64,000 bases of DNA from Voacanga thouarsii (lineage: Eukaryota; Streptophyta; Magnoliopsida; Gentianales; Apocynaceae), in NCBI GenBank assembly GCA_026120185.1, contig JANUWF010002353.1:558001-622000 (forward strand), written 5' to 3'. The notes beneath the pieces are model-generated. The model did not search any database. It saw only the letters and a program-made list of their open reading frames with translations, and was not told where the DNA came from. Below are positions 38,259 to 49,659 of this stretch, one piece after another. The translations under genes and the position numbers were made by a program. Position 1 is the first letter of the stretch, and every line of letters begins with the position of its first letter.

Positions 38259-39780
38259 GCCTGAATAATTCCAAGGTGAGATGGTTTGTTTCTTTAGATG
38301 CAACCGATCCTGTTCTTGCAGCTAAGTTATTGATCATGATGAGGTTGTATCACAATTAGCATGAAAAGAAATGTGCTGGAAAAAAACAAATAAAGGAAAC
38401 AGAATAACGATGCATAAATGAAAGTCATGTAGAGTAATCTTCAGTTAATGGAACAAAATTGTCTTAAATTTACCCATGCTTACATTGCTTTGATTCCTTG
38501 GGGTTTTTATGCTGAACTCTGACCTTGGATTTAACAGTTGGGAGTAAAGTAAGATGAAGCTAAATGTGGAGGGCATGTTGTTTGGTACAATACTTTTGCT
38601 GTCCGTTGGTAGGTATTCTGTAGCTTTCATGAAGTAAGAATTCCCTTGATGGTAAATCTCCTGCTTCTTGACCTTGATCTCGACAAATACCTCACTGAGC
38701 TTTCTAAGGTCTTTGGTCCAGTATTAACACGCTTGTTGGTGAAATTTTTGAATTGTTATTAGTTTACCTCGTGTAGCTTGAAAGGTTCTCCAGGGGAAAA
38801 ACACCACATTGGCCAATCACATAATGTACCAGCAGCTGTCAAGGAAGCTGCTTGTGGTGGCTCAGATATGATCTAATCTATTTGGAGCTGAGTGGTTCTT
38901 AATGTTGAAGACCTTACTGAAATGCAAAATAACACTGGCTTAGACAGGACAGGATATGCTCTCAGGTGAAATGTACTCTGTCAAGTAATCAAATTCTTAT
39001 AAAGCCGTGCAGGGAAACATTTAACATTGGTTCCCAGATGTTCATATTGGTGCTTAATCCAATAACAAACATGTTCTTGTGATGCCACCGTCAAGGGAAA
39101 GAAGGAGCAAGTCTTATAAAGACCTTTGATGTGCAATTAAAATCTTATGTGGCCAGAAAGGGAAACCAATTAATATTGGTTCCCAGATGTTCATACCGGT
39201 GCTTAATCCGATAACAAGCAAGGTTTTTTTTTCCCCCTCTCTCTCTCTCTTTCTTTCAGTGTCATGGAATACAAGGTAAATTTGACATATTGAGTACAAG
39301 ATAAGCCTGAGGTCAATCTTCTCAAAAACAAAAATAGGACTGCAATAAGACTTAGTGAGCTTGGTGTTCTCCATCTAGTCCATGAAGTTTCACAAAATGG
39401 CTGCAATTCAAGCATCGGGGATTGTTTCCATTTGTTGCTTTTCAACCAAAGTTACTCGAGTTGTCACTAGAGTCAAGAACCAATGCTCTGGTTTCTTCAA
39501 GAACTGGAGCTCAGTGGAGATACTTTTTAGTCACTGGACACTAAACAATTTTCTTGGAACCATGTTGAGTTCAAGTGCTACAGATACCTTTTTTTCTTTC
39601 CATAAGTTTGTGTTCATGTCAAGAGGCAAAAGTTTGATGTCGTTTTTGTAATAAATAAATCAGCATGCAAAAAAGTATGGGGAATGTTCAGCAGCAAGTC
39701 TTTTGTTTATGTTAAATTATAATTATGTAATTACACTTTCTGCGTATGGTTTAATCCAACCAATTGTTATGCTTGATGTT
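38259..39780 (+). other. Downstream region of the BED/DUF659 gene, with a dispersed duplication
   Basis: Probable 3' UTR and spacer. A block of about 80 bp at 38993-39072 (shared words GGTTCCCAGATGTTCATA and GGTGCTTAATCC) recurs at about 39144-39226. No coding domain was seen. Confidence 0.45.
38993..39226 (+). repeat. Direct repeat, two copies about 150 bp apart
   Basis: The copies at 38993-39072 and 39144-39226 share the core GGTTCCCAGATGTTCATA followed by GGTGCTTAATCC and ATAACAA. The spacer is different sequence, so this is a spaced duplication and not a simple tandem repeat. Confidence 0.75.
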
Positions 39781-39784
39781 CAGG

Positions 39785-40326
39785 TTCTTTGATTATGCAA
39801 CGTATGGTAGCTGACTTGATTCCAAGATATGCACCATACTGTCCCACTGCACTTGAAGCTGCAGCATACACAATTGCAGTTTGATGGTGATAAGCAATGG
39901 GGAAGAGTTGATGGTGTTGCATTTGAAACTGCTGAAGCCTGCATTTTTGGTCTTGTTGATATCTCTCAAGCTGCTGCTAAGTCGGCATCGACTTCATCTG
40001 TTATTCAAGGCATTTGTTTTGCTGTTTTTCTTAATGTGTTTAGTTTTTTAATTTCTTCTTTTGAGGGGAAGGATATTTTTCAGATTATTGATAAGGAAAT
40101 TCTTAGGATTGAAGATGCTAAAGAATTCAATACTGAGTTCAAAATTAAGTTTTTGGACAAAGATGATTCTCCATTGTTCAAATTATCAAAATTTTGTGCT
40201 GCGAGTTTCCTCAGGATTTTCTTTAGTTGCCCTAAATATTCACTTGCAACTTGCTTTGAGCTCTCTGACAAAACTACAACAGAGGCAACTCATCTCGGCA
40301 TGGATATTACTTTCTTCAACAATTAA
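39785..40326 (+). pseudogene. Decayed fragment of an unrecognised plant protein
   Basis: One frame starts [20 protein letters not shown] (about 39795-39870), then the reading shifts and continues as QWGRVDGVAFETAEACIFGL and SSFEGKDIFQIIDKE to 40326. The blocks look like ordinary globular protein and the codon use is not repeat-like, but the frame is broken near 39875 and there is no clear start. I cannot name the family. It may be a partial duplicate of a host gene elsewhere. Confidence 0.5.
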
Positions 40327-41691
40327 CAAAAATGTTTGGTGGTGCTCTTTCTCATCATTTGACTTTTCAAAGTGGAGGAGATAAATCACCGGCAGCTTCT
40401 GCTGGAACAAGTGACAGACAAAAGGATGTTATCAATGATGAGCATGTTTCAGAAAGCAACTATTTTTCAGAAATGCTCCTCTGTTTCTAGGGTCTGCTTA
40501 TTAGGGCTGGTAATACTCTAAGGCTGCCATGAATCTTCATTCAGTTCGGTGCCTGTAGTCTCTGGATGGTACTGGTATCTTCTGGTATCAGTGGACGGTT
40601 AATCTTTTGTGTGCACAGCAGGTTTCTTGGTCATGCCTGTAGCCTTTGTGGAGGCTTTTTTTCTGATATTTGGTTGAAACAATTACCTCTACGTTTGGGT
40701 GTGTATTTAGAGTGGGGGCTGAAGAGAGGGGAATGAGGGTTAAACTTGCATTATTTAGGATTTCGGGATGGATTTCATGTGTCTTCCATTCATAGAAAGA
40801 TATTCATGTTGGATATTAACCTATTTTTACTGCTAGCCTTTAGGCTATAATCACCTTAAAAGTTCCTGCAATTTGAAAGAACTATTATCTGCACTCCTAG
40901 TGTTTCGCGCAGACTGGCTGAATGATAATGTGCAGAGTGAAGAACCTGAAGCTTATAGAATCTACTCTATCCCTCCACCAAATTGGGGAAGCAGTCCCTC
41001 AATATTGTCATTTAAGATGTTACTTCTGTCGTCAATACTCTGATAGGTTACTACTGGTCTGTTCATGATAGGTTCGTTTAAAATTGCAGAATAATCTGAA
41101 CAAAAAAGTTGGAATCCTCTGTAAGTACAACATTTGCGACCAAGTTTTTGCTTTTCTTGTTTTGGTGCATAATTTTTTTAATCTTTGTCTCAACATGTTC
41201 AGCAAATGGCGAGACTTACATTGAGATATAATTGAAATTGTACGTGTGGACTTACTGCATGTGTTCTGATTAAATACTGCTACTTTGTTTTGCAGAGGGA
41301 GGTGGAAGAGGATGGCAAAGTTCTGCTTTGTAACACTGCTATTTTGTGCATAAGCGAATTGCATTCAGAAAGAAGCTGAAAAATTCAGAGGCAACAGCAG
41401 ACGAGAGATATGAGAAACATCAAGCTTTTAGGTACATTTGGTGCCATCTATGGGAAATATAAAATATCTGCTATCTAAGGGAAAAATGAAAGAAAAATCG
41501 TCTGTACAACAATCTCATAGTATCAGACTGAAACAGAGACTGATTATGTAAAGTAAAAAATATCATCCACCAACCTAAACCTTCACTAATATCGAAATCC
41601 AAACATCAACTTATAAAGATAATAGACCATCAATCTTACGAAGGAACGACACCAAACAGGACAAGGTAAACAAAGAAAAGCATAACCAGTC
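40327..41691. other. Intergenic, no gene seen
   Basis: Could contain 3' UTR of the preceding fragment. The minus-strand frame at 41032-41364 has no domain. Confidence 0.45.
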
Positions 41692-42133
41692 CTAAACAAT
41701 CCCTCGATCATAATCAACCAACAATGACAAATCCAATTTAAGATTTCTTTTGAGTCTAAGCATTACACCGTAAGACTCCAAAATAGCCATAACATAGACT
41801 AGAATTGAGGTCCAGGACATATCTAGCAGACGCTCTTCTTCTTCAGGTGACGATTCCTCTGAAGCAAAATATTTTTCGACGAGGGAATAATTGAGCTTCA
41901 GCACCATAAAAAGGAAAACAGAGACCGAACAAGATACAGAACACCAAAATAACGACCGTAATTATTGCACTTAGTTCATTATCCGGCGACGGGACAGGCA
42001 CGGTTGCAGCTCCTTCCTTTCTCTCCTTTTCAGCCTTAGGGAGTTCCTCCTTCGTACTTTCATCGCTAGGCTTCCGAGATTCCTTCTCCCTTCTCTCCCT
42101 TTCAGCCTCAGGCATTAGGGGTTCCTCCATCAT
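41692..42133 (-). pseudogene. Small hypothetical membrane protein in two overlapping frames
   Basis: The first frame starts at 42130 or 42133 (MEEPLMPEAERERREKESRK), is Glu/Lys-rich, then has one clear membrane segment (IITVVILVFCILFGLCF), and stops at 41843. A second frame (41907 to 41692) takes over with SSPEEEERLLDMSWTSILV and another hydrophobic stretch. Either a frameshift split one two-helix protein of about 140 aa, or the shorter 95-aa form is the product. A TATATA motif on the minus strand at about 42209-42215 lies directly between this ORF and a hAT insertion at 42225. The family is not recognised. Confidence 0.4.
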
Positions 42134-42224
42134 ATTGATAAGCTTTGCGTTGTGTTTCGTTTGAAAAAAAAATATATTAATTATACACATTGCTCACCAG
42201 GACGGTACCTATATAAGACGTGGT

Positions 42225-45200
42225 TAGCAGTGTCAACTGGGCTGGCTCGCACGGTTTCGGGTCGGGTCGGGTCGGGTCCGAGGATAGACCCATCTACAGA
42301 GAGCGGGCTAATCCGGGCCAATTCTTGGGCCAGAGGCCCTGGGATCGGACAGGGACCTTGGCCCGCTGGCCGGCCCGTGGCTTTTTTTTTTCCCTACTTA
42401 ACATAATTTTTTAAAATTATAAAAAAACTACTTTGAAGTGATGGGGATTTGGCTTAGATCCCTACCTATTTTATTAATTAATAAAATAAAGATTACATAA
42501 GAGGGGGACTTGATGCCTAAACCTCTTAAAAATATTACAATAATTAACATTTAAAAATATAATAAATATTCTAAAAATAAAATTAAATATATAATATTAC
42601 TTATCCTAAATTCCTAATTACAAAAATACTAAACTAACTACTTGGTTCACCCCATTGAGTCATCATCAATAATCCACGAATTAGCCGTCCTATTTTCGGC
42701 TGCAAACCAACTATTACAACACATTAACATCTCTAAAGTTTGAGGAGCCAATCGAGATCTTCTTTCATCGATTGTTCGAGCGCTCTCACTGAAGACGCTT
42801 TCCGATGGCATTGTAGAGACTGGTGGTATCAAAAAATCACGTGTCATTTTAGATAAAATGGGGTATTGACTTACATGAGCCTTCCATCAACCACAAATAT
42901 CAAAATGCTAATCTTCATTTTCTATCAAGGGCTGCATATCGTAAATTGCCATCTCGTTGTAGGTAGTAGTCGATTCTTTTTTTACGTTTCATAATACCCC
43001 ATGGATTAAATACTGATAAAATTGATGAGGTAGATTTTCGCGAAGGTTGAAAGTGACTACTAGATGATGAAACTTGCCTACTTAAACTAGAAGAACTAGA
43101 ACAAGAAGACTCAAACTCATACAAATTATACATGTCAGATAAAGTTTTAACCGTTTTATCTTTTATGTCTTTTATCATACATTGCTTAAGTGGTTGTGAT
43201 TCATCAAAATCTAATGTTTCATATAAATATTCAATAATACTATGAAAACCAGACGTCTTTACTCTAGGATCCATACACAATTCCATATAATATTAAATAG
43301 GAATATCTTCATAATATTTTTTATATTTTTCAAACATACTTCTCATAAAAAAACTATATTGGGGATGATACATATATTCACAAAAAATATGTACTACCTT
43401 AACAAGTGTTGGAAGAATATGACGAGTAGTGGGATAATAAGATCCCAATAAAAGTTCAGTAGCTTCTTTGAAAGTAAATAAAAATGTTGAAAGTGCAGTA
43501 CAATTTTCAAAATGAGTTTCAGTTAGTGAAGGTTGAAAATTATTATTATTACAAAATTCAATAAGTTGGTTTTGAAAAGGTATAACACTTTCAAACATAT
43601 CTAAAGTTGAGTTCCATCTAATTTTACAATCTAATCTAAATTTTTTAAAAGATACACCTTATTCTCGACATAGTACCTTAAAATTTTGTTGCCTAGTTGG
43701 GGAGGTTTTAATAAATAAAACAACATTTCTAATTATATTAACAATATCATTAATATATTTATATCCTTCTTTAACACATAAATTAAGTATATGACAAGCA
43801 CACCTAATATGAAATAAAATATCATCTAACATAGGATTCATAATATTTTTTAAAATTGTTATGGCAGAATCATTATTTGAAGCATTATCTAAAGAAATAA
43901 AAATAATTTTATTTAAAATCATATATTCACGACATGTTTGAGTAATCATTCTAACTATACTACTACCTACATGAGGATATTCAAATAATTTAAAACAAAT
44001 AGTTCTTTTTTGTACTAACTAATCATGATCTATCCAATGACATGTAATGCATAAATAAGATTCATTAATAATTGCAGTCCAACCATCACAAGTAAGAGCA
44101 AATTTCCAATTACAAGAATCAAATATAGTCATTAGATACTCTTTCATTTTTTTATATATCTTTATTATATCATTTTTTAATATTGTTTTAGGAATTCTTT
44201 TCCATACTGGTTGACAATTATTTTGCACATATTGTTCATAATGTGGATTTTCTGCAAAATTAAAAGGTAATTTAGTTTGAACAATCATTTTAGCAAATGC
44301 ATTTCTATTTTTTCTATGATCATATTGAAAATTACCAACCATTTGACCTCATGTAGTACGTATTTATTGTTGTTTAAATAAGTTTTCTAACAAATCATTA
44401 TGTGACCTTTTTATATGTCTAACTAGTGTTCCCGTCCCTCCTCCCTTCTTATGTGCATATACCGCTTTACAAATTTTATATGTTGCCCTATCACTATCAT
44501 TATCTTTTTCAAAAAGATTTCAAACCATAGATGTTTTTGCTTTAGTTGTAACATCCGTTGTTTCAACATCATCCTCACCTATATTAAATGCGTCGGGATT
44601 AATTATTGGAGTTGATTGTGATTGGGAAATACTAATACTAGGCCTACTAGGACCTTCATCTTCATTACCTATTTCATTATTTATTAAATTCAAAACTGGA
44701 TCTATATTAAAATCAAAATGTGCAGATGATTGGGATGAAGAAAAATGATGATATTGATTTGGATCCATTATTTCTTAAAAAAAAAAAAACAAGCAATCAA
44801 AATTTAAATAAAAGTTCAAAAAAAAAAGTATTAACAAATAATGAAATAAGAGAATTGAAAAATATAAATAACAAATTAATTTAAAAATTAAACAAATAAC
44901 TAAGACAAATAAACAACTAATAAAGCTAAAATAAAAGAATGTAAGATTAAGAAATATTAACTTGTTGATGACCAAGATTCAATAATAACAATACTTTTTT
45001 GAGCTTTTAACTTCTTGTATCCACTATTCCGCTACTCAGCAATCTTCCAAAATATGAAGACTTTCTTGAAGAATTGAAAAGGTATAACACAAAAATAAAT
45101 TCTATTCTAATACTCTTTGTAGAGAAAATGAATAAATTTGAGGATTATGAGAGAAAGATGAATGGAAATAAGAGAGAATTGGAGAGAGTTTGAGAGAATT

Positions 45201-45480
45201 GGAGAGTGTTGATGAGTTTTGGGTTGAATTGGGGAGTATTTATTGAGTTTTGGGGGTTAGGGACCAAATTGCAAAAAAATAATAATAATTCAGCCGTTTT
45301 AGGGGCTAAGTTGCAAAAAAAAAATTAAAGGACCAAATTAAAAAAAACACTAGAAAGAGCCGTTGGATAACGACTCTCTCAGGCGGGCCGGCCCGAGCCC
45401 TAGGACCGGCCCTAGACCCGAACCGGTGCAAAGTGCTTGGTCTACCAAGCGGGTCCAGCCTGACCCAGTTGCCATTGCTA
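42225..45480 (-). mobile_element. hAT transposon (RICESLEEPER-type), 3256 bp, complete ends
   Basis: The inverted ends read TAGCAGTGTCAACTGGG on the left and, on the reverse strand, TAGCAATGGCAACTGGG on the right (two mismatches in 17). The exact 8-bp sequence GACGTGGT flanks both sides (42217-42224 and 45481-45488). The sub-terminal regions are unusually GC-rich (CGGGTCGGGTC and CGGGCCGGCCCG) in an AT-rich element. The transposase gene lies on the minus strand. Confidence 0.93.
42647..44768 (-). pseudogene. hAT transposase with in-frame stop codons
   Basis: The ATG is at 44766-44768. From there to about 42915 the coding sequence stays in one frame but is cut by stops after SMV (44520), after LFKQQ and two codons further on (about 44345-44360), after WIDHD (44019), after LCRE (43659) and after EDIPI (43293). 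The BED finger has lost its first Cys (ATYKICKAVY). Further on are CDGWTAIINESYLC, SLDNASNNDS and IRCACHILNL, the DUF659-type transposase core. The C-terminal dimerisation piece (PSESVFSESARTIDERRSRL, 42647-42847) is in another frame. This is an inactive relic of a ZBED/RICESLEEPER-type transposase. Confidence 0.88.
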
Positions 45481-45488
45481 GACGTGGT

Positions 45489-46140
45489 TTAATAAATCCA
45501 AAAAAAGTGTATATTTTTCATTTTTTAATATTACTTCCAAAATAATGAAAAATATTGCTGAAGAAAATATCTTTAAATGCTGCCCTTCTCCCAAAAGAAC
45601 ATACTTTAAAATTCCTAATTATCATTGCATAAAAAGTGTTAGATGCTGCGTTTTGTCATTTTACTTTTTAATTTTGGATGAGGTATTAGTTGGGATGTGT
45701 AGTGATTATTTAAAAAGAAAAAACCACTCAATTAAAAATATTTAGTTTTAATTAGTGATTTATATTGTAAAATGATTTTAAAAATTAATAGATTAAAGTG
45801 AAATTTTAATGAAGTATTAAGGGATTAATGATATTCTAAATGTAATATTCTAACTATTAATAAAGTAATATATTATTTTACAAATTATTGTGTGATTTTC
45901 AATTTTTAATAAATGATAATAAAAAATTTTATATTTAATTATGAATAACTCTAATTTCATTAATACTTTTAAATAATCCTTTTTAAGTAACTCTTTTTAG
46001 GTTCTAAATTTTTTTCATCCTCATGGATAACGATCACAAGGTTGAGTTCAATCCTGAACTCAGTGAGGTCTTGTGTTGGCCGCAACCCAGTCCAACCCGC
46101 AGCCAAACTACTGAACCCCAACCCACAAACACAAAAGATT
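45489..46140. other. AT-rich spacer, no gene seen
   Basis: Very AT-rich with only short chance frames. A more GC-rich patch at 46020-46130 has no recognisable content. Confidence 0.5.
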
Positions 46141-46155
46141 CAATAACTTAGGACT

Positions 46156-46710
46156 CATTTGATAAAATTAAAATATAAAAATTAAATATTAAATATTTAA
46201 ATATTGAAGTTTGAAAATTAAATTTTTAAATTTGAAATTTAAATTAATTAAAAATTATTTTTACATTATATTTTATTACAAATTGTATTAAATATAAAAA
46301 AATATTAATAATTAAATGAGTATTTAAAATATTTAGCTGAGTAATTTTTATTCCACTTAAAATTTATAATAAGATTTTAAAATATGTACTTAATTAATTA
46401 ATTAATTTTAAGTATTTAGTTGAAGAATCGTTTGATAAAATTGAAATTTAAAAATTAAAATTTGAATATTTAAATACTAAATTCTCAAAGTTGAAGTGTA
46501 AAGACTGAATTTTAAAATCAAAAGTTTAAATTAATTATAATTTATTTTTATATTTTATTTTATTACAATTTAGATTAAATATAAAAAATTAATAATTATA
46601 TGAGTATTTAACATATTCAAACTTCAGACTTAGGTAGTTTTTAATTCACTTGAAATTTATAATAGGATTTCAGTACGTTTTAATTAATTAAGTAATAATA
46701 AAAATTTATT
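46156..46710. repeat. Diverged tandem duplication of a 275-bp AT-rich unit
   Basis: Unit one (about 46156-46428) and unit two (about 46429-46710) both begin TTTGATAAAATT and share, in order, TTAAATTAATTA, TTTATTACAA, ATTAAATATAAAAAA, TATGAGTATTTAA-like and AAATTTATAATA. The unit resembles AT-rich MITEs of the TTTGATAAAATT type common in plants. Confidence 0.65.
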
Positions 46711-46819
46711 ATTCAATGGACTTAATTAAAACTATTTTAAAATTTATTTTGACCACAAATAATTTTTATTAATAAAATAATAAAAAAATTATTGTTTTTT
46801 CCAAAACCATCACAACATT

Positions 46820-47110
46820 AATCAGGTCCATGAAAGCCAGATGGGGTGGCTATTCTATCTTTGGTTATAACAAATCATGTAGGTGAGATATTGGAAGGAT
46901 GGACTCACAAACAATTTTTAGCTAATTCCTACATGGCAGAAGCATCAGCAGCATGCTCCAGAATGGAACTGCAAGGAAGCTATTATCGAAGGAGATGCTT
47001 TGGAGATCATTCAAGTCATTAATGGCAAAGAAATTGGAGAGCATTTTCCATTATTGAGGAGGGTAGAGTTTTGGTTTTCAATTATGTGGCTGGATAAGAA
47101 TTTGTTTGAA
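46820..47110 (+). pseudogene. RNase H-like fragment of a LINE or host reverse-transcriptase-like gene
   Basis: One frame reads VAILSLVITNHVGEILEGWT and SYMAEASAAC. A second frame continues with KEAIIEGDALEIIQVINGKE. Together these follow the plant RVT_3 RNase H pattern: a strand, then the AEA helix, then an EGD motif. A frameshift separates the halves near 46985. No upstream reverse transcriptase was found, so it is a detached scrap. Confidence 0.6.
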
Positions 47111-47737
47111 ATAAATTTGTTTAAATATAATAAAAAATTATTAAATATGTAAAATTATAATAGAGTTCAAGTGAGATATGTATTACGAGTATATAATACT
47201 TATGGAGAAACGAAAATTATAAATTAATATTATTTTCATTTAAAATAAAATTTTGAATTGAGAACGATTGGTATCCAAATACACTATCCCCACTGGAAAA
47301 TTAGATAAGTTCCTACATGTAGGTCTACTGACAATTTGGCAAAATGAGCTAAGGACTCAAATTGTTTTGGCAAAGTTCCAGCCAAAGTTAGGTCCATAGT
47401 CACTATTGCTGACGCCAAGTCACATGATATTTTTGGTTGTAATGGTCGCGGTTGGGATGATCTTATGAATGATTAAATATTCATTAAACAACCAAAAAAA
47501 TAAATAAATAAAAAATCAAGAAGCAAACATGCTTCTTTGAGCACAAGCATTGCATCTATATCTATGAGTTATTGATCAGAATGACCCTATTTCGAGCCAT
47601 TCTATTTTGTTTGTTCAGACACTATATGGTGATCTTGATGTATTTTGTGAATGCGTCTTTATTAAAGAAGAACGCATTCATTGAATGTATCTTATGTAAA
47701 ATATAAAATAAAAAATTAAAAAATGATATAAAACGCA

Positions 47738-47985
47738 CTCACATTCTCAGAATGCTTCGAATCCTCCATAACATTCCTTGTAACATTCTTATTATAATTT
47801 TTTTTAAAATACATTTAGAACAAGATCATATAATTGGCCACACATAATAGTAGTCCAAATATCCATATATGATAATTTATATACACATTTAATCGTGCTC
47901 TAAATGTGTTTAAAAAAAAATTTATAATAGGAATAATACAAAAGATGTTACATAGAATATTACAAACGATTCGAAACGCATTTAG
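47738..47985. mobile_element. Fold-back (MITE-like) element with arms of about 95 bp
   Basis: The left arm (about 47738-47832; GCTTCGAATCCTCCATAACA then TTATAATTTTTTTTAAAATAC and ATTTAGAACA) is the reverse complement, with scattered changes, of the right arm (about 47893-47985; GCTCTAAATGTG, then TTTATAATAGGAAT and GATTCGAAACGC). The loop is about 60 bp. No coding sequence. Flanking duplications were not identified. Confidence 0.7.
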
Positions 47986-47989
47986 TTAG

Positions 47990-49430
47990 CCCAAACGCAG
48001 GGACTTTGGATCCCAAAAAATATATATATAAAAAAAAATAAAAAATTCTACCATCTCAATATGGCTAGGTACTGTTTTTCGATGGTTTTTTTTTTTCAAT
48101 TAAAAATACAATACTTTTTCAAAATACCACAAAGTGAAGCATTTGGTAATTTACAAATCAAAAGATCAAATCATTTGACCTACACACAACCAAGTAAGCA
48201 CAAACTGGCTAGGGTATTGTAGGGCTGCTTTGTCATTTCCCAATGAATCACACTCGGAGTCAAGTTTAGCATTAAGATCACTCAACACCATTGTCTTCGG
48301 TCGAGTCTAAACAAGAGTTCAAGGAGTGTATGCTCTTTTTCAAGGAAATTTTATTAGGCTTCAATTGGAAACTAATTTTTCAATTGTATCTCATATTAAA
48401 ATTTTATTTTAATTTAAATATATTATTATTTTTTTACTTTTTATTTTTAAAAATAATTATTTACTTATACATCATATTCTCTCTTTTTAAATCCTATTTT
48501 ATCTAAATCATGTGCTTAGAAAGATAGACTTCATCAAAAAATACTTTTCAGTCAAATTTAAAATGTTCAACGTACATATATTCACACTATCTTGACTTCA
48601 AAAGTCAAGTTCATGGTGCCCGAAGAATATCAAACTTGCTTACAAATTGCAACAGTTATGGTAAAGGAAGTGTGAGCAATTAAATTCAAGAAAAAAGAAC
48701 GCCTCCAATCCACCTCTGTTGAATTCTCACCAACTAATTCATCAACCTGCCAGACAAACACAGAAGGTTGTAATCTTCAATGACTACTACATGTTAGCTA
48801 ACAAAGATGAATTTTCCAAATATTTTTCATTCAGCACATCTCATTGACTATTATTGTACAAAGAGTGACAAAATCCAATGGCCAATCAAGTGATTTTGGT
48901 TTAGTCATGTGTAAATAATTAGACTTTTGTCATCTTTACTTTCATAAATAGAGGGCTAGCTTGAAATTGTTTTGCCAAGATATAAACCAAAATCACTTGG
49001 TGAAGAAAGTGCAAAGAAACTAACCATGTTTACCACCAAATATCCATAATTTTCCATCTCAAAATCAAGCCAATCGATTAAGCAAGAACATCAATATCTT
49101 TGATTTAGGAGAAGAACAAAAAACTTTCACACAGCTGAATTCATTTCATTTCCAAAGTTGTAATTGAAGCATGGAGAAGATTCTATATGGCCATTTATAA
49201 AAACATGAGCTGAAGAAGGATTCCATATTCAGCCACATATCTAATTTTTTTTCTTCCAACAGAAAATATCAAAGAAAGAAACAGCAACTATTTCCCATCA
49301 TTTCCATTTCATCTTCCCGAAACCACACACCAAGAACATGATTATAACTGCCTGCAAGTCCAGGACGATCCATAAAGCAACTCACCTTCAGCTTTCTCCT
49401 TCAATCATTTTCAGTCTCGATCAGTACACG
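47990..49430. other. Intergenic, no gene seen
   Basis: AT-rich. The Phe/Leu-rich frame at 48291-48506 reflects T-rich sequence only. Confidence 0.5.
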
Positions 49431-49437
49431 CGGCTCT

Positions 49438-49497
49438 AGTTTTCTGCCCTTTTTTCATCAGCCTCCTGACTGCTGCTGCTGCCTTCCCGTGGAAGAC
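49438..49497 (-). CDS. Possible terminal exon of an unidentified minus-strand gene
   Basis: After an acceptor-like ATGGCAG a short frame reads LPREGSSSSQEADEKRAEN and stops. The polar, Ser/Glu-rich tail looks like a protein C-terminus, and UTR-like sequence follows. Upstream exons were not identified with confidence. They could lie beyond the copia insertion at 50779-58872. The alternative is a chance frame. Confidence 0.25.
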
Positions 49498-49533
49498 TGC
49501 CATTGTTAGAGAAAAATAATGAACATCGCCCAA

Positions 49534-49655
49534 GAGAACAACAAAAGAAAAAATAATGAAGCGAAAAATATATCAATAAAAAAAAGAAAAAGGAGAACAA
49601 CAGAAGACAAAATAATGAAGCGAAAAATATAGCAATAAAAAAAAAAAGAAAAAGG
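49534..49655. repeat. 59-bp tandem duplication
   Basis: Units begin GAGAACAACA at 49534 and 49593 and share AATAATGAAGCGAAAAATATA and CAATAAAAAAAA. The A-tract in the second copy is longer. Purine-rich and non-coding. Confidence 0.85.
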
Positions 49656-49659
49656 GGGA

